A DNA stretch of 64,000 nucleotides, taken from an uncultured Algibacter sp. Its GTDB lineage: Bacteria > Bacteroidota > Bacteroidia > Flavobacteriales > Flavobacteriaceae. The notes below the pieces were generated by a model, which was given only the letters and a program-made list of their open reading frames with translations, had not been told where the DNA came from and ran no database searches. The DNA lies in contig CANMQH010000007.1 of NCBI GenBank assembly GCA_947499935.1, positions 1-64,000 on the forward strand, read 5' to 3'. The translations under genes were made by a program, and so were the position numbers. This document shows, in pieces, positions 34,010-43,666 of the stretch. The number at the start of each line of letters is the position of its first letter. The stretch's first letter is position 1.

Positions 34010-35731
34010 ATGAAAAAGTTAATCTTTTTTTATTTTATTCTATTAACCATAAACGCTTTTTCGCAAAAGGATAAAGATAATTTTCTATTAGAACAAGATA
34101 TTAAGGAAAAATGCCAAGAGCAATTTGTTGATTTTCATAAAGCTCATGTGTTTTTCTTTAAAAAACAAAAAGACTCTTCCTTTTTTTATAGTAGTCAAGC
34201 TTATAATAATATTTCTAAAGAGCCAGAAATAAAGAATTATTTAAATTACATGTATGGCGTTAATGCTATTCATAAAAAATTCTTTTCACTGGCTCAAGAA
34301 AAATTAAAAAGCACGCCAAATACTTTTCCTTATAAGTATCTTGTTAATTATAATTTAGGAAATATTGCTTTAAATAATAGCGAATATGACAAAGCTTTAG
34401 CATATTATATTTCGGTAATTAATTCCGATAAGGTTCAGTCTAATGGTAGGTTAAAGAGAATATATCATAACATAGGAATATGCTATTTACATTTAAAAAA
34501 ATACGATACCGCTAAAGAATTTCTTTTAAAAGAATTAAACATTGCTCAAAACGAAAAAGATACATTAAGTATCATTTATTCTAAATTAGATTTGGGTAAT
34601 TTGTTTTATCAACAATATAAAGACAGTCTTGCTATTTCTTATTTTAAAGAAGCTTATAATCTTGCTGTATTATTTCCAGATATAGAATCAAAACAAACAA
34701 CAGCACAAAATTTAGCGATTGCTGAAAAAAATAGAAAGCACTATAAAGCAAGTACGACTTATTATGCTGAATATGTAAAATGGAAAGATTCTTTATGGAA
34801 TAGAGATAAAATATCTGAATTACTAGAAAAAGATAAACAAATTGCCTTAGCCATAAAAGACAAAGAGGTTACTATACAAAAAGAAATTTCTAAAAAGCAA
34901 AAAGAACGAATTCGCTTATTTATTATTATTCTAATAATAGCGCTACTATTTTTAGCAATCCTTTTTTACTTATATAGAGTAAAAACAAAACAACATATTT
35001 TAATAAATGAGCAAAAAGAACAACTAGAACAATTAAATACTACTAAAAATTATTTACTATCGGTAGTTTCACATGATTTGCGCTCACCTACTAATGCCTT
35101 AGTAAAGCAGCAAAATAAATTAATGCAACAAATAGTACAAAAAGATTTTTTAAGTGCACAAAAAATAACAAATACATCTATTGTATTAACAAAAAGCCTA
35201 CAGCATTTATTAAATAATGTTTTAAACTGGTCTTTAGAACAAAGTAACAAACTCATTTTTGATAAAAAGAAGTTAGCTTTAACACCAATTATACATCAAA
35301 TACTTTTTGATTTTAAGAGTCTCGCTGAAGTCAATCAAATTGAGATTAAAACTGATCTAAATGATGCTATTAATATTAACGTTGACAGCGAATCATTAAA
35401 AATTATATTGCGTAACATTTTAGATAATGCTATTAAATATACTCATGAAAAAGGAGAAATAAAAGTTACAACAACATTAACTGATAATAATACTTGTTGT
35501 ATTGAAATTAAGGATTCTGGACATGGAATATCGTTAGAACAGCTAACTCAAATTAAACGATTAAAAGAATTAAATACCGACCAAATAAATCGATCTAAAG
35601 GTGTTGGTCTCGGGTTGTTATTATGTATTATACTTACCAAAAAAAATGATGCTATATTAGATATAGAAAGTGCTTTAGGCAAAGGCACTACCATTAAAAT
35701 TTTCTTTCCTACCATCAAAAACATATCATAA
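34010..35731 (+). CDS. TPR-containing membrane histidine kinase
   Basis: The 573-residue protein has an N-terminal signal peptide (FFYFILLTINAFSQ), a TPR array outside the membrane (about 60-270, including YNLGNIALNNSEYDKALAYY), one membrane helix (about 300-322) and a cytoplasmic kinase. The H-box is VVSHDLRSPTNALV (His near 354). N and G boxes are NILDNAIKYTHEKGE, DSGHGISL and KGVGLGLLL. It senses an unknown signal through the TPRs and phosphorylates the response regulator encoded 2 nt downstream. Confidence 0.9.
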   Translation: MKKLIFFYFILLTINAFSQKDKDNFLLEQDIKEKCQEQFVDFHKAHVFFFKKQKDSSFFYSSQAYNNISKEPEIKNYLNYMYGVNAIHKKFFSLAQEKLKSTPNTFPYKYLVNYNLGNIALNNSEYDKALAYYISVINSDKVQSNGRLKRIYHNIGICYLHLKKYDTAKEFLLKELNIAQNEKDTLSIIYSKLDLGNLFYQQYKDSLAISYFKEAYNLAVLFPDIESKQTTAQNLAIAEKNRKHYKASTTYYAEYVKWKDSLWNRDKISELLEKDKQIALAIKDKEVTIQKEISKKQKERIRLFIIILIIALLFLAILFYLYRVKTKQHILINEQKEQLEQLNTTKNYLLSVVSHDLRSPTNALVKQQNKLMQQIVQKDFLSAQKITNTSIVLTKSLQHLLNNVLNWSLEQSNKLIFDKKKLALTPIIHQILFDFKSLAEVNQIEIKTDLNDAININVDSESLKIILRNILDNAIKYTHEKGEIKVTTTLTDNNTCCIEIKDSGHGISLEQLTQIKRLKELNTDQINRSKGVGLGLLLCIILTKKNDAILDIESALGKGTTIKIFFPTIKNIS

Positions 35732-35733
35732 GA

Positions 35734-36477
35734 ATGAAAAAACTAAACTTACTTTTATTAGAAGATAATGACGATGAAGCAAATGAACTTATTGCTACTT
35801 TACAAAATAATGGTTATGTGGTTAATAGAGCGAATAATATTAGAAAACTTCAAAACATAATTGAAAGAGAATCTTTTGATTTTATTATCCTTGATATTAT
35901 GATTGATGGCAAACCTGATGGTATTGCTTTTGCTCAAAAACTTAATGAGGAAGGCATTGATATCCCTTTCATATTTTTAACGAGTATAAATGACAAAAGT
36001 GTTTTTGAAGAAGCTAAATACACCAAACCTTTTCATTATTTATTAAAACCCTATAACGAATTAGAACTTTTATATGCGTTAGAATTAGCCATTGAAAAAC
36101 ATTACAGTCAATTAAATACAATTACTGGAAACACGGATAAAGTTGTTATTTCTCCAGATTATATTTTTGTTAGTAAAAACAATAAAGTAGAAAAAATTGA
36201 AATTTCATCTATTCACTACATCAAAGTTGAAGAAAAATATTGTACTATAATATCAGATAAAGGTGATTATTTAGTAAAACTTTCACTTAAAAAAACTAAA
36301 ACTATTTTACCAGATTGCACCTTTAAACAAGTACACCGCAATTATTTAGTAAATATTAAAAAAATTAAAGAAATCTACTTTAAAGATAATCTTATAGTGC
36401 TAGAAAACAATAACACCATTAATTTTAGCGAACGCTATAAATCTAAATTTATTAAAGAAAACCCTTTTATAATTTAA
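35734..36477 (+). CDS. LytTR-family response regulator
   Basis: A 247-residue protein with a receiver domain (LLLEDNDDEANEL; phospho-acceptor Asp in FIILDIMIDG, about 53; Lys in HYLLKPY) and a C-terminal LytTR DNA-binding domain (SSIHYIKVEEKYCTII, TFKQVHRNYLVNIKKI). It probably controls transcription in response to the adjacent kinase. The pair ends convergently 7 nt from the minus-strand TULIP-type cluster and could regulate it, though no operator is evident. Confidence 0.92.
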   Translation: MKKLNLLLLEDNDDEANELIATLQNNGYVVNRANNIRKLQNIIERESFDFIILDIMIDGKPDGIAFAQKLNEEGIDIPFIFLTSINDKSVFEEAKYTKPFHYLLKPYNELELLYALELAIEKHYSQLNTITGNTDKVVISPDYIFVSKNNKVEKIEISSIHYIKVEEKYCTIISDKGDYLVKLSLKKTKTILPDCTFKQVHRNYLVNIKKIKEIYFKDNLIVLENNNTINFSERYKSKFIKENPFII

Positions 36478-36484
36478 TAGTACA

Positions 36485-36754
36485 TTACACTATTTTAGAT
36501 GCGATTTGAACCAGGAAGCCAATCCCCTTCTCTATATTAGAAATCATTTGTACTTTGTTTTCATTGGATTCTTTAGCATTGTTAATTATCTTTAATACTT
36601 TAATAGCTTTCTCATTAGTAATTTTACTTTGTGCAATAAAATTTTCAACATCGCTAAGTTTTAAGCTTGTTAAACTTACCAATTCCTTACTAAACTCAGT
36701 ATCTGTATTATTAGCCGCTTGACTAGCAACTTTATTCCAATTTATAGTTCCCAT
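36485..36754 (-). CDS. Small helical protein at the end of the cluster
   Basis: The 89-residue product is predicted almost entirely helical (ELVSLTSLKLSDVENFIAQS; EKAIKVLKIINNAKESN). It has no signal peptide, Cys or known domain. It follows the lipoprotein gene by 8 nt and ends convergently with the response regulator. It may be a small partner protein, but I do not recognise it. Confidence 0.5.
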   Translation of the reverse strand: MGTINWNKVASQAANNTDTEFSKELVSLTSLKLSDVENFIAQSKITNEKAIKVLKIINNAKESNENKVQMISNIEKGIGFLVQIASKIV

Positions 36755-36762
36755 AAGTTAAT

Positions 36763-37332
36763 TTATTTTTTTAAAAATGTATCTAAATATTTTTCAGTTT
36801 TGTTTAAAAAAGTAGCTTCTTTACTTTTTATATCTTCCACTAAAGAGGTTGTTCCTGTAATTTTTTCTATAGAATTTAATGCATTAACATCTTCTACTTT
36901 TAATTTTATTGCAGAATTAATAATACCCTGCAATGATGTGGTCGCTTTTGAATACAATATAAAATTAGTGTTTAATTGATTTGTAATCTGAAGTCTTTGG
37001 TTTTTTAAAATCCTTTCTAAGGAATCTTTTTTTTGATTGATAATAAGAATAATACTAGTAATAATATTTGGCAATTCCTTTTTATAATCCAAAGTATCAG
37101 GTAATAATTGTTGATACTCACTAATTAGTTTAGGCATATATTTATTCTTAATAAATGTATCTACACGTTGCATACGTTCTTCAAAAAGCGTGTTTACTAA
37201 ATAAATATTTAGTTTATGCATGTCATTAGCCTCAGTAATTACCTCTTTAGTTAAAGTTTTCGTGCTAACAGGTAATGTAGCACATGCGCTAAACATAAAA
37301 ATGACTATAAAAATTAAAGATGATGCTTTCAT
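36763..37332 (-). CDS. Helical lipoprotein
   Basis: This 189-residue protein has a lipoprotein signal (FIVIFMFSACATLPV) and then long amphipathic helices, e.g. LVNTLFEERMQRVDTFIKNK, with coiled-coil character. The family is not recognised. Its gene lies 50 nt beyond the four-helix membrane protein gene in the same direction. It is the only clearly exported protein in the cluster, suggesting the cluster has an envelope component. Confidence 0.6.
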   Translation of the reverse strand: MKASSLIFIVIFMFSACATLPVSTKTLTKEVITEANDMHKLNIYLVNTLFEERMQRVDTFIKNKYMPKLISEYQQLLPDTLDYKKELPNIITSIILIINQKKDSLERILKNQRLQITNQLNTNFILYSKATTSLQGIINSAIKLKVEDVNALNSIEKITGTTSLVEDIKSKEATFLNKTEKYLDTFLKK

Positions 37333-37382
37333 AAAACTTAGAATTTACTATTATTTTTTTGTAGACTTTTTAATGTTAGCTT

Positions 37383-38138
37383 TTAATTTGATAATGGAAT
37401 AAAAACAGCTTTTATTCGATCTATAATACCTTGTATAATGCTAAATATAGAATCTGAAGAAAATCCACCAATAAGTGCTAAAACACTTTTGTTAAATAAA
37501 TTAATATCATTAGGATTAACAGAATAAAGAGAAATAATTTCTGAAACGATTAAACCAGAAATAATGCCTAATATAATTTGAGCAATATAGGATATGGTTT
37601 CTTCTGGTTTTAAAGTCCCTTTAGCTATAGAGGCACATACTTTTTTTAACAAATAAAACATAACACCTAAACCAGCTGTTGATGTTAAAAAACCAATATT
37701 TAATAATAATGATAACCCATGATTATTCATGATACCTTTATCTAAAGAATCATTATTTACATTAGGAGATAAACCTGTTACAATAAAAAAGACGATAAAC
37801 AATACGGTTAGTATTATTAAGTTTCTGAGTAATGGCAGTTTATTAAAAAAAGATTTCTCTTTGCCATTTTTAAATGTTTCTTTTATGTAATTAATTGATT
37901 TTGGAGTTGCTGGTGCTACATTCTTAACCAACAAATTATGCGCATTAATTAAGTCATCCACATTACTATTATTTTGTACTAATGCATTAATTTCGGTATT
38001 GATAATAATACCATTATGAATAGCAAATGACAACATGTTATTTGTTTCCGTCTTTAATTCACTAATTATTTGAGCAGAAATTAAAGGTGTTGCTACGGTT
38101 GTTGAATTTTTCTGATTTGTATTTGTATTTGTATCCAT
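37383..38138 (-). CDS. Predicted inner-membrane protein of the cluster
   Basis: A 251-residue protein with an N-terminal helical domain (1-100) and about four hydrophobic segments (LLRNLIILTVLFIVFFIV, GLSLLLNIGFLTSTAGLGVM, ISYIAQIILGIISGLIVSEI and a C-terminal one). No family was recognised. It is encoded between the 1252-residue beta-rich protein and the lipoprotein and could be the membrane anchor or channel part of this cluster. Confidence 0.6.
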   Translation of the reverse strand: MDTNTNTNQKNSTTVATPLISAQIISELKTETNNMLSFAIHNGIIINTEINALVQNNSNVDDLINAHNLLVKNVAPATPKSINYIKETFKNGKEKSFFNKLPLLRNLIILTVLFIVFFIVTGLSPNVNNDSLDKGIMNNHGLSLLLNIGFLTSTAGLGVMFYLLKKVCASIAKGTLKPEETISYIAQIILGIISGLIVSEIISLYSVNPNDINLFNKSVLALIGGFSSDSIFSIIQGIIDRIKAVFIPLSN

Positions 38139-38170
38139 TTTATATATTTAAATGATGATTTTAGCCAAGC

Positions 38171-41100
38171 TTACAAAGCTCCTAAAGCTTGTGTCATTGC
38201 ACATACAGAAGATAATCCTGCAACAATACCCTTTATAGCTTCTTCACCTAGTTTAAAGGTGTCTTTTAATACACCTTCTATTTTATCGGCTGTCCAGTCT
38301 AAAGCTTTTTTAGCGTATTCTGCCCATTTTTTAGGATCTGTAAATAAGTCTATTAAAAACGCTTTAACGGCATTGAATAATACTTTTGGTAAATCTTCTA
38401 TGGTTTGAGTTTTTATATCTAATTGTATTTTACCTAGACTTAAAGATTCACCAGCTAAAGAAAACTTAACTTCAAAATCTGCTCCGATATCTGATGAATT
38501 AACATAGATATCTGTATCAGTTTCAGCTCCTGTTTCTATTTTAAAAGTTCCTAATGGACCTAAATCAATATCACCTATGCCAACATTTAATTGACCTCCC
38601 ACTTTTAAATCTGTAATGCCATTAAAAGTGCCGTTTAAATCTCCTTTTACTAATACAGGAAAGATATCTCCACCTATATCAAACGAGGCTCCAGAAGTTG
38701 TAATACTTACAAAGGCATGTTTTGAAATACCTAATATTTTTATAGCACCGTTAATGTAAAAGTGTGGCGGTATAAACTCTTTAATAGGTTGTGCCGGATT
38801 ATTATATGTAGATAATGATACTTTAGGCCCTCCATTATTATTTGCGGCAGTGATACTAAATAAGGCTTTATCTCCAATAACAATAGGGTCCATTTGTGCA
38901 TCTACAGAAATACCTTTGTTGGTATCAATATCTACCGTCATAGAAGCATTAAAGCCTAAAAACTCAATAGCTCCATTAATATAAAACCCTTGGGAGAAAG
39001 GAATAGAACCAATATTGGTAGCTTGTGGTGCGCAATAAAATTGTGCTTCTGTTGAAACTGTAATAGAATTTCCAGATTTAACAAAAGCATAATGCCTCAT
39101 TTTAGTCATATCTGTTAGATACCAAATAGCCCCTGGCGTATTAACAACTAATAATACTTGTGTTTGAGATGTTGGGATGGTTAAACCACCTTTTGATAAA
39201 CATTCGGCAGCAACACTATCTAATTTTAAATTATCTAAATCTTTTGATAAAGCTCCCGATATAGAAAAACTATGGGTTCCTGTTACTGCAATTGTATTTA
39301 ATACTTTATCGATATCCGATGGAATAACATTGCCCGTAAAAGCATCTAACACATCACCTAAATGAAGATCACTTACAGCACCAGCAACTAAACTTTTTGC
39401 AGGATTAGTTGAGTCAAAAAACACTGCAATGGAGGACTCAAAAGTACTAACATCAATAGTTCCTGCAACTCCAAGGCTAGGTATACCCTCAAAACTAATA
39501 CCTATTTCTAAAGCTAAATTAGATAATTTAAAAACTTCAAAATCAATAGCCGTTTTACCTTTCATTGTTGCAGATAAAAACGCTCCATTAGTTACAAAAA
39601 GCATAATAACATCAAAGGTTTGCGGCTGGTCTTGAATATCAATAGTCATGCTTCCTGCTAAAAACAAGCCTAATTCTCCACTTACTATCTGGCCTCCAAA
39701 AGTACACGACAATGGGTGTCCTTGTATTTTAGTATTATAACTTACAAACAGTCTAGAATTATCAGAAGGCACTTTACTTACCTGTAACGTAATACCTAAA
39801 GTAGGGTTTGTTCCTAAAAATTTTTGTAATAGTTTTTGGTTTTTATTGGTTGTATCAATCGTCCATTCCCCATAAACATTTAAACCAGCAACTAATGTAC
39901 TCGCTTGAGCCGGCAGTTGTATATTTTTAGTTCCTAAATTAGGATTGCTAAAATTAGCCGTATCTGGAAAATTAAAACTTGGAGCATCAAAAGAAGATAC
40001 AACCAACATAAATTTGTCCATTTTAAACATGTTTTCAAAAGACGACAAATAGCTTAATCCAGGCAAAGTGGACGGAATACCATGCGTCATATCTAAACCA
40101 AATGCAACGCCCCATGCTGTATTTACTTTTTGAATTTGTAATGCTAACAATCCAAAATTTTCTAAATCGGTTGCTAGTTGAAAATTATAATTATTACTTT
40201 GCTTTTGAAATAAAAGTGTATTATTTATAAAATGTAAATCAAAAGCATCTGGGATAGATAATGCTTGATTTGTAAGTAGATTTGTTAATTGAGAAAGTTT
40301 TACGTCTGGTAAAGTTGATCTTAATGTAATATCTCCAGGAATATCATAAGTAACAGATAATGTTGCAATATCACCTAAAGCTATATTACCACCAACTGAT
40401 CCTGAAATTGAACCACTGCTAGGATATATAAAATTCATAACAACATCACTCACCGTAAAGCCAGTTGGTCCCATTGGAATACTCCATGCATTTGGCTTTC
40501 CAGCCATTGCCAAAGCAAAAGAATACCAATTTCTCGGAGACACTCCTAATTGTAATTTATCGATTGTTAAATCACTAGGAACAGGAATAGAAGGTCCATA
40601 CGTTTTTACTAATTGTTTTAATGGAATTGTAAGTTTATCAATTGTTTTTGCGTACACCGTAAAACCATCAAGTGTATTTGCAGCGACACTTACTTTAACA
40701 TTTTCAATTTCAATTTGCCCAAAAACACTTACACTTACATTAGGTTTAGTAAATGGTTTGCGAATTGAAAATCCGCAAGAAATACTGTCTACTGAAAAAT
40801 GATTATCCCATATGGACCAATTTAACTCTGGAATTCCAATAGTAAAATAAGTGCCTAATACATTTATTTTATTTCCATTTAAAGCGAGTAATATAGCCGT
40901 AGACTGTAATTCTAATTTTCCTAAATTATCACCTGCTTTTTTTATTTCTTCTGGTAACGAATCTACTAAATTATTAGTGCCAGAAATATCTACCATACTG
41001 GCAATATTTTTGATTGTTACACCTTTAAAATCGCCTCTTAATAGCATTTGTGTTTCTCCAGGTTTCATAATACCTGAAATATTCGCTTTAATTTTTGCAC

Positions 41101-41929
41101 TAGGAATTTCTATTATTCCTGCGTAAGCTGTAAGCGGTTCAAAAGTTGGGTTTTTTATTTGCCAATCAAGAGATATAGGACTGTATATAAGGAATGATGC
41201 TTGATTAAAAGTCATGCTATCCATATTTAAATTAATACTTAAGTCTACTTTTAAATTAATCCCGGGTACAGGTTTTTCTAAATCCCAAGGATATTGTAGA
41301 GCCGTTAATGCTACAGTTTTCTCTGTAGCTTTAGGTAATGTAATACTACCTGAAACAGTAAGTAATTGATTATTACCAATGGTGTTTTCCAATATACCAA
41401 GGACATTGGTTGGTTTCATTTTACCAACAAAATTAATTCCATAAACTAAAGCTACATTTAAAGCAATACTCTTTTGAGCTACAGTGGTAACAATAAAAAA
41501 ACTATTAGTAAGTATTAATTCATCTAAAGGAGACGTGGGCTTTGGGTTTAATGTATTTTGAAAACCATTTACCTTTGGTAATTTTTGAAAACTAGAAGAA
41601 AAGTTCCAAGATGTAGTTGTTCTAGAATCTCCTACTAAAGTATATTTTATTAATGCTTGGACTTCTTTTTTATCATCTAAATAAAAAGACGCAACAATTT
41701 CTAAATTGGTTCTATTTAAAAAGTTGGAAACACCTTGAATAACAACTTTTTCATTCTCACCATCTCCAGGACCAGTTTTAGCTTGTTCTATATTAATAGG
41801 TAAGTTTCCATAACAATTTGTTATTAATTCTTTAATTGTGTTAGATAAGTCTTTTTTAATAGTAATAGTATTATCTACAATGGCTAATTGTTTCTTTAAT
41901 TCCTGGTAATTAGTGATTTTCGAACTCAT
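38171..41929 (-). CDS. Giant beta-rich protein of unknown function
   Basis: At 1252 residues this is the largest gene of the window. The sequence is an almost unbroken succession of alternating polar/hydrophobic strands, with recurrent phrases such as FYINGAIEFLGFNASMTVDI and FYINGAIKILGISKHAFVSI near 1010-1110. This suggests repeated elongated beta domains, possibly a hydrophobic groove. The last 80 residues are helical (KAFLIDLFTDPKKWAEYAKK). No signal peptide or enzyme motif is seen. It lies between a glycosyltransferase gene (7 nt) and a membrane protein gene. A lipid-binding or toxin-like scaffold are both possible, and neither is demonstrated. Confidence 0.6.
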   Translation of the reverse strand: MSSKITNYQELKKQLAIVDNTITIKKDLSNTIKELITNCYGNLPINIEQAKTGPGDGENEKVVIQGVSNFLNRTNLEIVASFYLDDKKEVQALIKYTLVGDSRTTTSWNFSSSFQKLPKVNGFQNTLNPKPTSPLDELILTNSFFIVTTVAQKSIALNVALVYGINFVGKMKPTNVLGILENTIGNNQLLTVSGSITLPKATEKTVALTALQYPWDLEKPVPGINLKVDLSINLNMDSMTFNQASFLIYSPISLDWQIKNPTFEPLTAYAGIIEIPSAKIKANISGIMKPGETQMLLRGDFKGVTIKNIASMVDISGTNNLVDSLPEEIKKAGDNLGKLELQSTAILLALNGNKINVLGTYFTIGIPELNWSIWDNHFSVDSISCGFSIRKPFTKPNVSVSVFGQIEIENVKVSVAANTLDGFTVYAKTIDKLTIPLKQLVKTYGPSIPVPSDLTIDKLQLGVSPRNWYSFALAMAGKPNAWSIPMGPTGFTVSDVVMNFIYPSSGSISGSVGGNIALGDIATLSVTYDIPGDITLRSTLPDVKLSQLTNLLTNQALSIPDAFDLHFINNTLLFQKQSNNYNFQLATDLENFGLLALQIQKVNTAWGVAFGLDMTHGIPSTLPGLSYLSSFENMFKMDKFMLVVSSFDAPSFNFPDTANFSNPNLGTKNIQLPAQASTLVAGLNVYGEWTIDTTNKNQKLLQKFLGTNPTLGITLQVSKVPSDNSRLFVSYNTKIQGHPLSCTFGGQIVSGELGLFLAGSMTIDIQDQPQTFDVIMLFVTNGAFLSATMKGKTAIDFEVFKLSNLALEIGISFEGIPSLGVAGTIDVSTFESSIAVFFDSTNPAKSLVAGAVSDLHLGDVLDAFTGNVIPSDIDKVLNTIAVTGTHSFSISGALSKDLDNLKLDSVAAECLSKGGLTIPTSQTQVLLVVNTPGAIWYLTDMTKMRHYAFVKSGNSITVSTEAQFYCAPQATNIGSIPFSQGFYINGAIEFLGFNASMTVDIDTNKGISVDAQMDPIVIGDKALFSITAANNNGGPKVSLSTYNNPAQPIKEFIPPHFYINGAIKILGISKHAFVSITTSGASFDIGGDIFPVLVKGDLNGTFNGITDLKVGGQLNVGIGDIDLGPLGTFKIETGAETDTDIYVNSSDIGADFEVKFSLAGESLSLGKIQLDIKTQTIEDLPKVLFNAVKAFLIDLFTDPKKWAEYAKKALDWTADKIEGVLKDTFKLGEEAIKGIVAGLSSVCAMTQALGAL

Positions 41930-41936
41930 ATTAATT

Positions 41937-42866
41937 TTAGTTATTGATTACATGTCTCCATGTACCTGCATGAAATTTATTTACTCCTAAATCGGCAAGA
42001 GCGTATTGCCCATTATTTTGTTGATCCTGTGGAATTTTTGTAGCTCTCCTTGTAAAATTGGTGATCCGAGTTTCGTCGCCATCACAAGCTACTCCTATTA
42101 AACCATCATAAACAGATCTTATAATTAAATTGCCTATAAGGTCATTTCTATAATTGCCCGTCATTTCATCACGTCCAATAATTTTATAAAAATTCCCTGT
42201 AGTCCCTCCAGGAAAGAGCCCCATTCTATTGCAGCGACTTACATAGCTTTTAAACATGAGCTCTAGACTTTTGTTTTTTATTGGGCTACTTATTGTCCAT
42301 ACATCTATTAATGGAACTGTAGGCATATAATCAACCCTTCCATCTGTACCACTTGCTATAGAAATCCCCGTTTGTAAACCTACTTGATGTGATACACCTC
42401 CATCTATTTGAACTACTTTAGGAACCGTAATGGTTTCTGATAATACTTTATTTAACGCCGTAGCATTTTTAATCATCATTGTAGTATCCATATAAAAACC
42501 ACCTTCTTTATATAATATAATTAAGCTCAAGAGATCTTTAATTGCTGAATAAGCTCTCAAAGCATCAAGTGTTTGCAAGTTTTCTTGTGCGTCATCATAC
42601 CATGCTTTTTCATCTCCAGTATATAAATCCTCTCCTGCTAAAAGAGGAATACTATGAATGCCCTTAATGGTTATCATTCCACCTTTAAGGTTATCTCCTA
42701 TAGCTTCATTAAAAGCAAATTGAGCTGTTGGCTTACACCAAAAAATGATTTCATGATCTCTACAAGCATTTGCAACTTCAATAGGCATTCCTATACACCT
42801 AGAGAGAGATGCTATATCATCAGTTGCAGGACATGGGCCCCACCATATAAAATGTACTTTAGCCAT
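41937..42866 (-). CDS. GT32/TcdA-TcdB-like glycosyltransferase domain protein
   Basis: The 309-residue protein begins with KVHFIWWGP and carries RAYSAIKDLLSLIILYKEGG followed by FYMDTTMMI. This is the helix-strand pair that carries the DXD motif in GT32 and large clostridial toxin glycosyltransferases. Here the second Asp is Thr (Asp127-Thr-Thr), so the metal site is altered or the enzyme uses a variant site. No signal peptide. It is preceded by a terminator at 42895-42930 and followed by the 1252-residue gene. Whether it modifies a self component or a foreign target is unknown. Confidence 0.65.
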   Translation of the reverse strand: MAKVHFIWWGPCPATDDIASLSRCIGMPIEVANACRDHEIIFWCKPTAQFAFNEAIGDNLKGGMITIKGIHSIPLLAGEDLYTGDEKAWYDDAQENLQTLDALRAYSAIKDLLSLIILYKEGGFYMDTTMMIKNATALNKVLSETITVPKVVQIDGGVSHQVGLQTGISIASGTDGRVDYMPTVPLIDVWTISSPIKNKSLELMFKSYVSRCNRMGLFPGGTTGNFYKIIGRDEMTGNYRNDLIGNLIIRSVYDGLIGVACDGDETRITNFTRRATKIPQDQQNNGQYALADLGVNKFHAGTWRHVINN

Positions 42867-42894
42867 ATTTTATTTTTTAATAGTATATAAATTG

Positions 42895-42930
42895 AAAAAA
42901 AAATGGGAATTATAAAAATTCCCATTTTTT
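42895..42930 (-). terminator. Hairpin terminator inside the TULIP-like cluster
   Basis: AAAATGGGAAT pairs with AATTCCCATTTT around a short loop. On the minus strand the hairpin ends in eight T residues. It follows the stop of the 230-residue gene and precedes the glycosyltransferase gene, so it splits the cluster into two transcription units or attenuates the second. Confidence 0.75.
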
Positions 42931-42931
42931 A

Positions 42932-43624
42932 CTAAAGACTCTTACATTGTGGTAATATTCCACGTATCTGAGCATTAATCATTGGAGTAATTGCATTAGA
43001 GATAGCGCCTCGTATTTGGCCTTTAAATAAACCTACTATGGCGTCTGTTACGGGGCTTATAAAGCTATTAAAGAAGCCTAAACCATCAATACTTACATTA
43101 ACACTGCCATAATCTACACCTACACTACTAAGATCAATAGCGTTTAAGCAAACTTTACCATTTTCTACACTAGCACTAAATGAGCCTGAAGCATTAGTAC
43201 TAATACCAGAAACATTTGCGGTACCACCAATGCCAACAGATTTGCTAATATTATGAATGAAATTTTTAAAAGAAGCTTTTAAACCTCCCCCAGCATGTGC
43301 CGTTAAATTACGACCTAAACTAGCAGTCATATAAATATGGCCTGATAGTTTACTAGAGTCATTAGGATCTGCTGTTACAGTTTGAACCTCTAAAGCACTA
43401 ATAGAGAAAGAACTTAAGCCAGACATATTATTTACATTATAATTAGCACTAACTCCAACAGTAGCTATACCCAAGTTAACAGAGCCTATAGTACTTGATC
43501 CATGAGCCACTTGCCCCCAAGGATCTAAATGATTACTTTTTATAGCAGCTTGAACGCCTGAGTTAATTGTTGGAAGTTGATTTTTGATCATTTGATTTAA
43601 AAGATCTTGAATTGGATTACTCAT
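42932..43624 (-). CDS. Predicted TULIP-fold protein
   Basis: A 230-residue soluble protein without signal peptide. An N-terminal amphipathic helix (LLNQMIKNQLPTINSGVQ) is followed by strand-rich sequence with NNMSGLSSFSISALEV, the x-G-L-S pattern shared with neighbouring proteins. The C-terminus is a helix rich in spaced Ile (GAISNAITPMINAQIRGIL). That layout of helix plus long curved sheet fits TULIP lipid-binding domains (BPI, takeout, JHBP). It is the last gene of the 50456-42932 unit. The lipid ligand is unknown. Confidence 0.55.
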   Translation of the reverse strand: MSNPIQDLLNQMIKNQLPTINSGVQAAIKSNHLDPWGQVAHGSSTIGSVNLGIATVGVSANYNVNNMSGLSSFSISALEVQTVTADPNDSSKLSGHIYMTASLGRNLTAHAGGGLKASFKNFIHNISKSVGIGGTANVSGISTNASGSFSASVENGKVCLNAIDLSSVGVDYGSVNVSIDGLGFFNSFISPVTDAIVGLFKGQIRGAISNAITPMINAQIRGILPQCKSL

Positions 43625-43666
43625 AATTTTGGATATATTGGTTATTATTTAAATTGAATTATTTTT

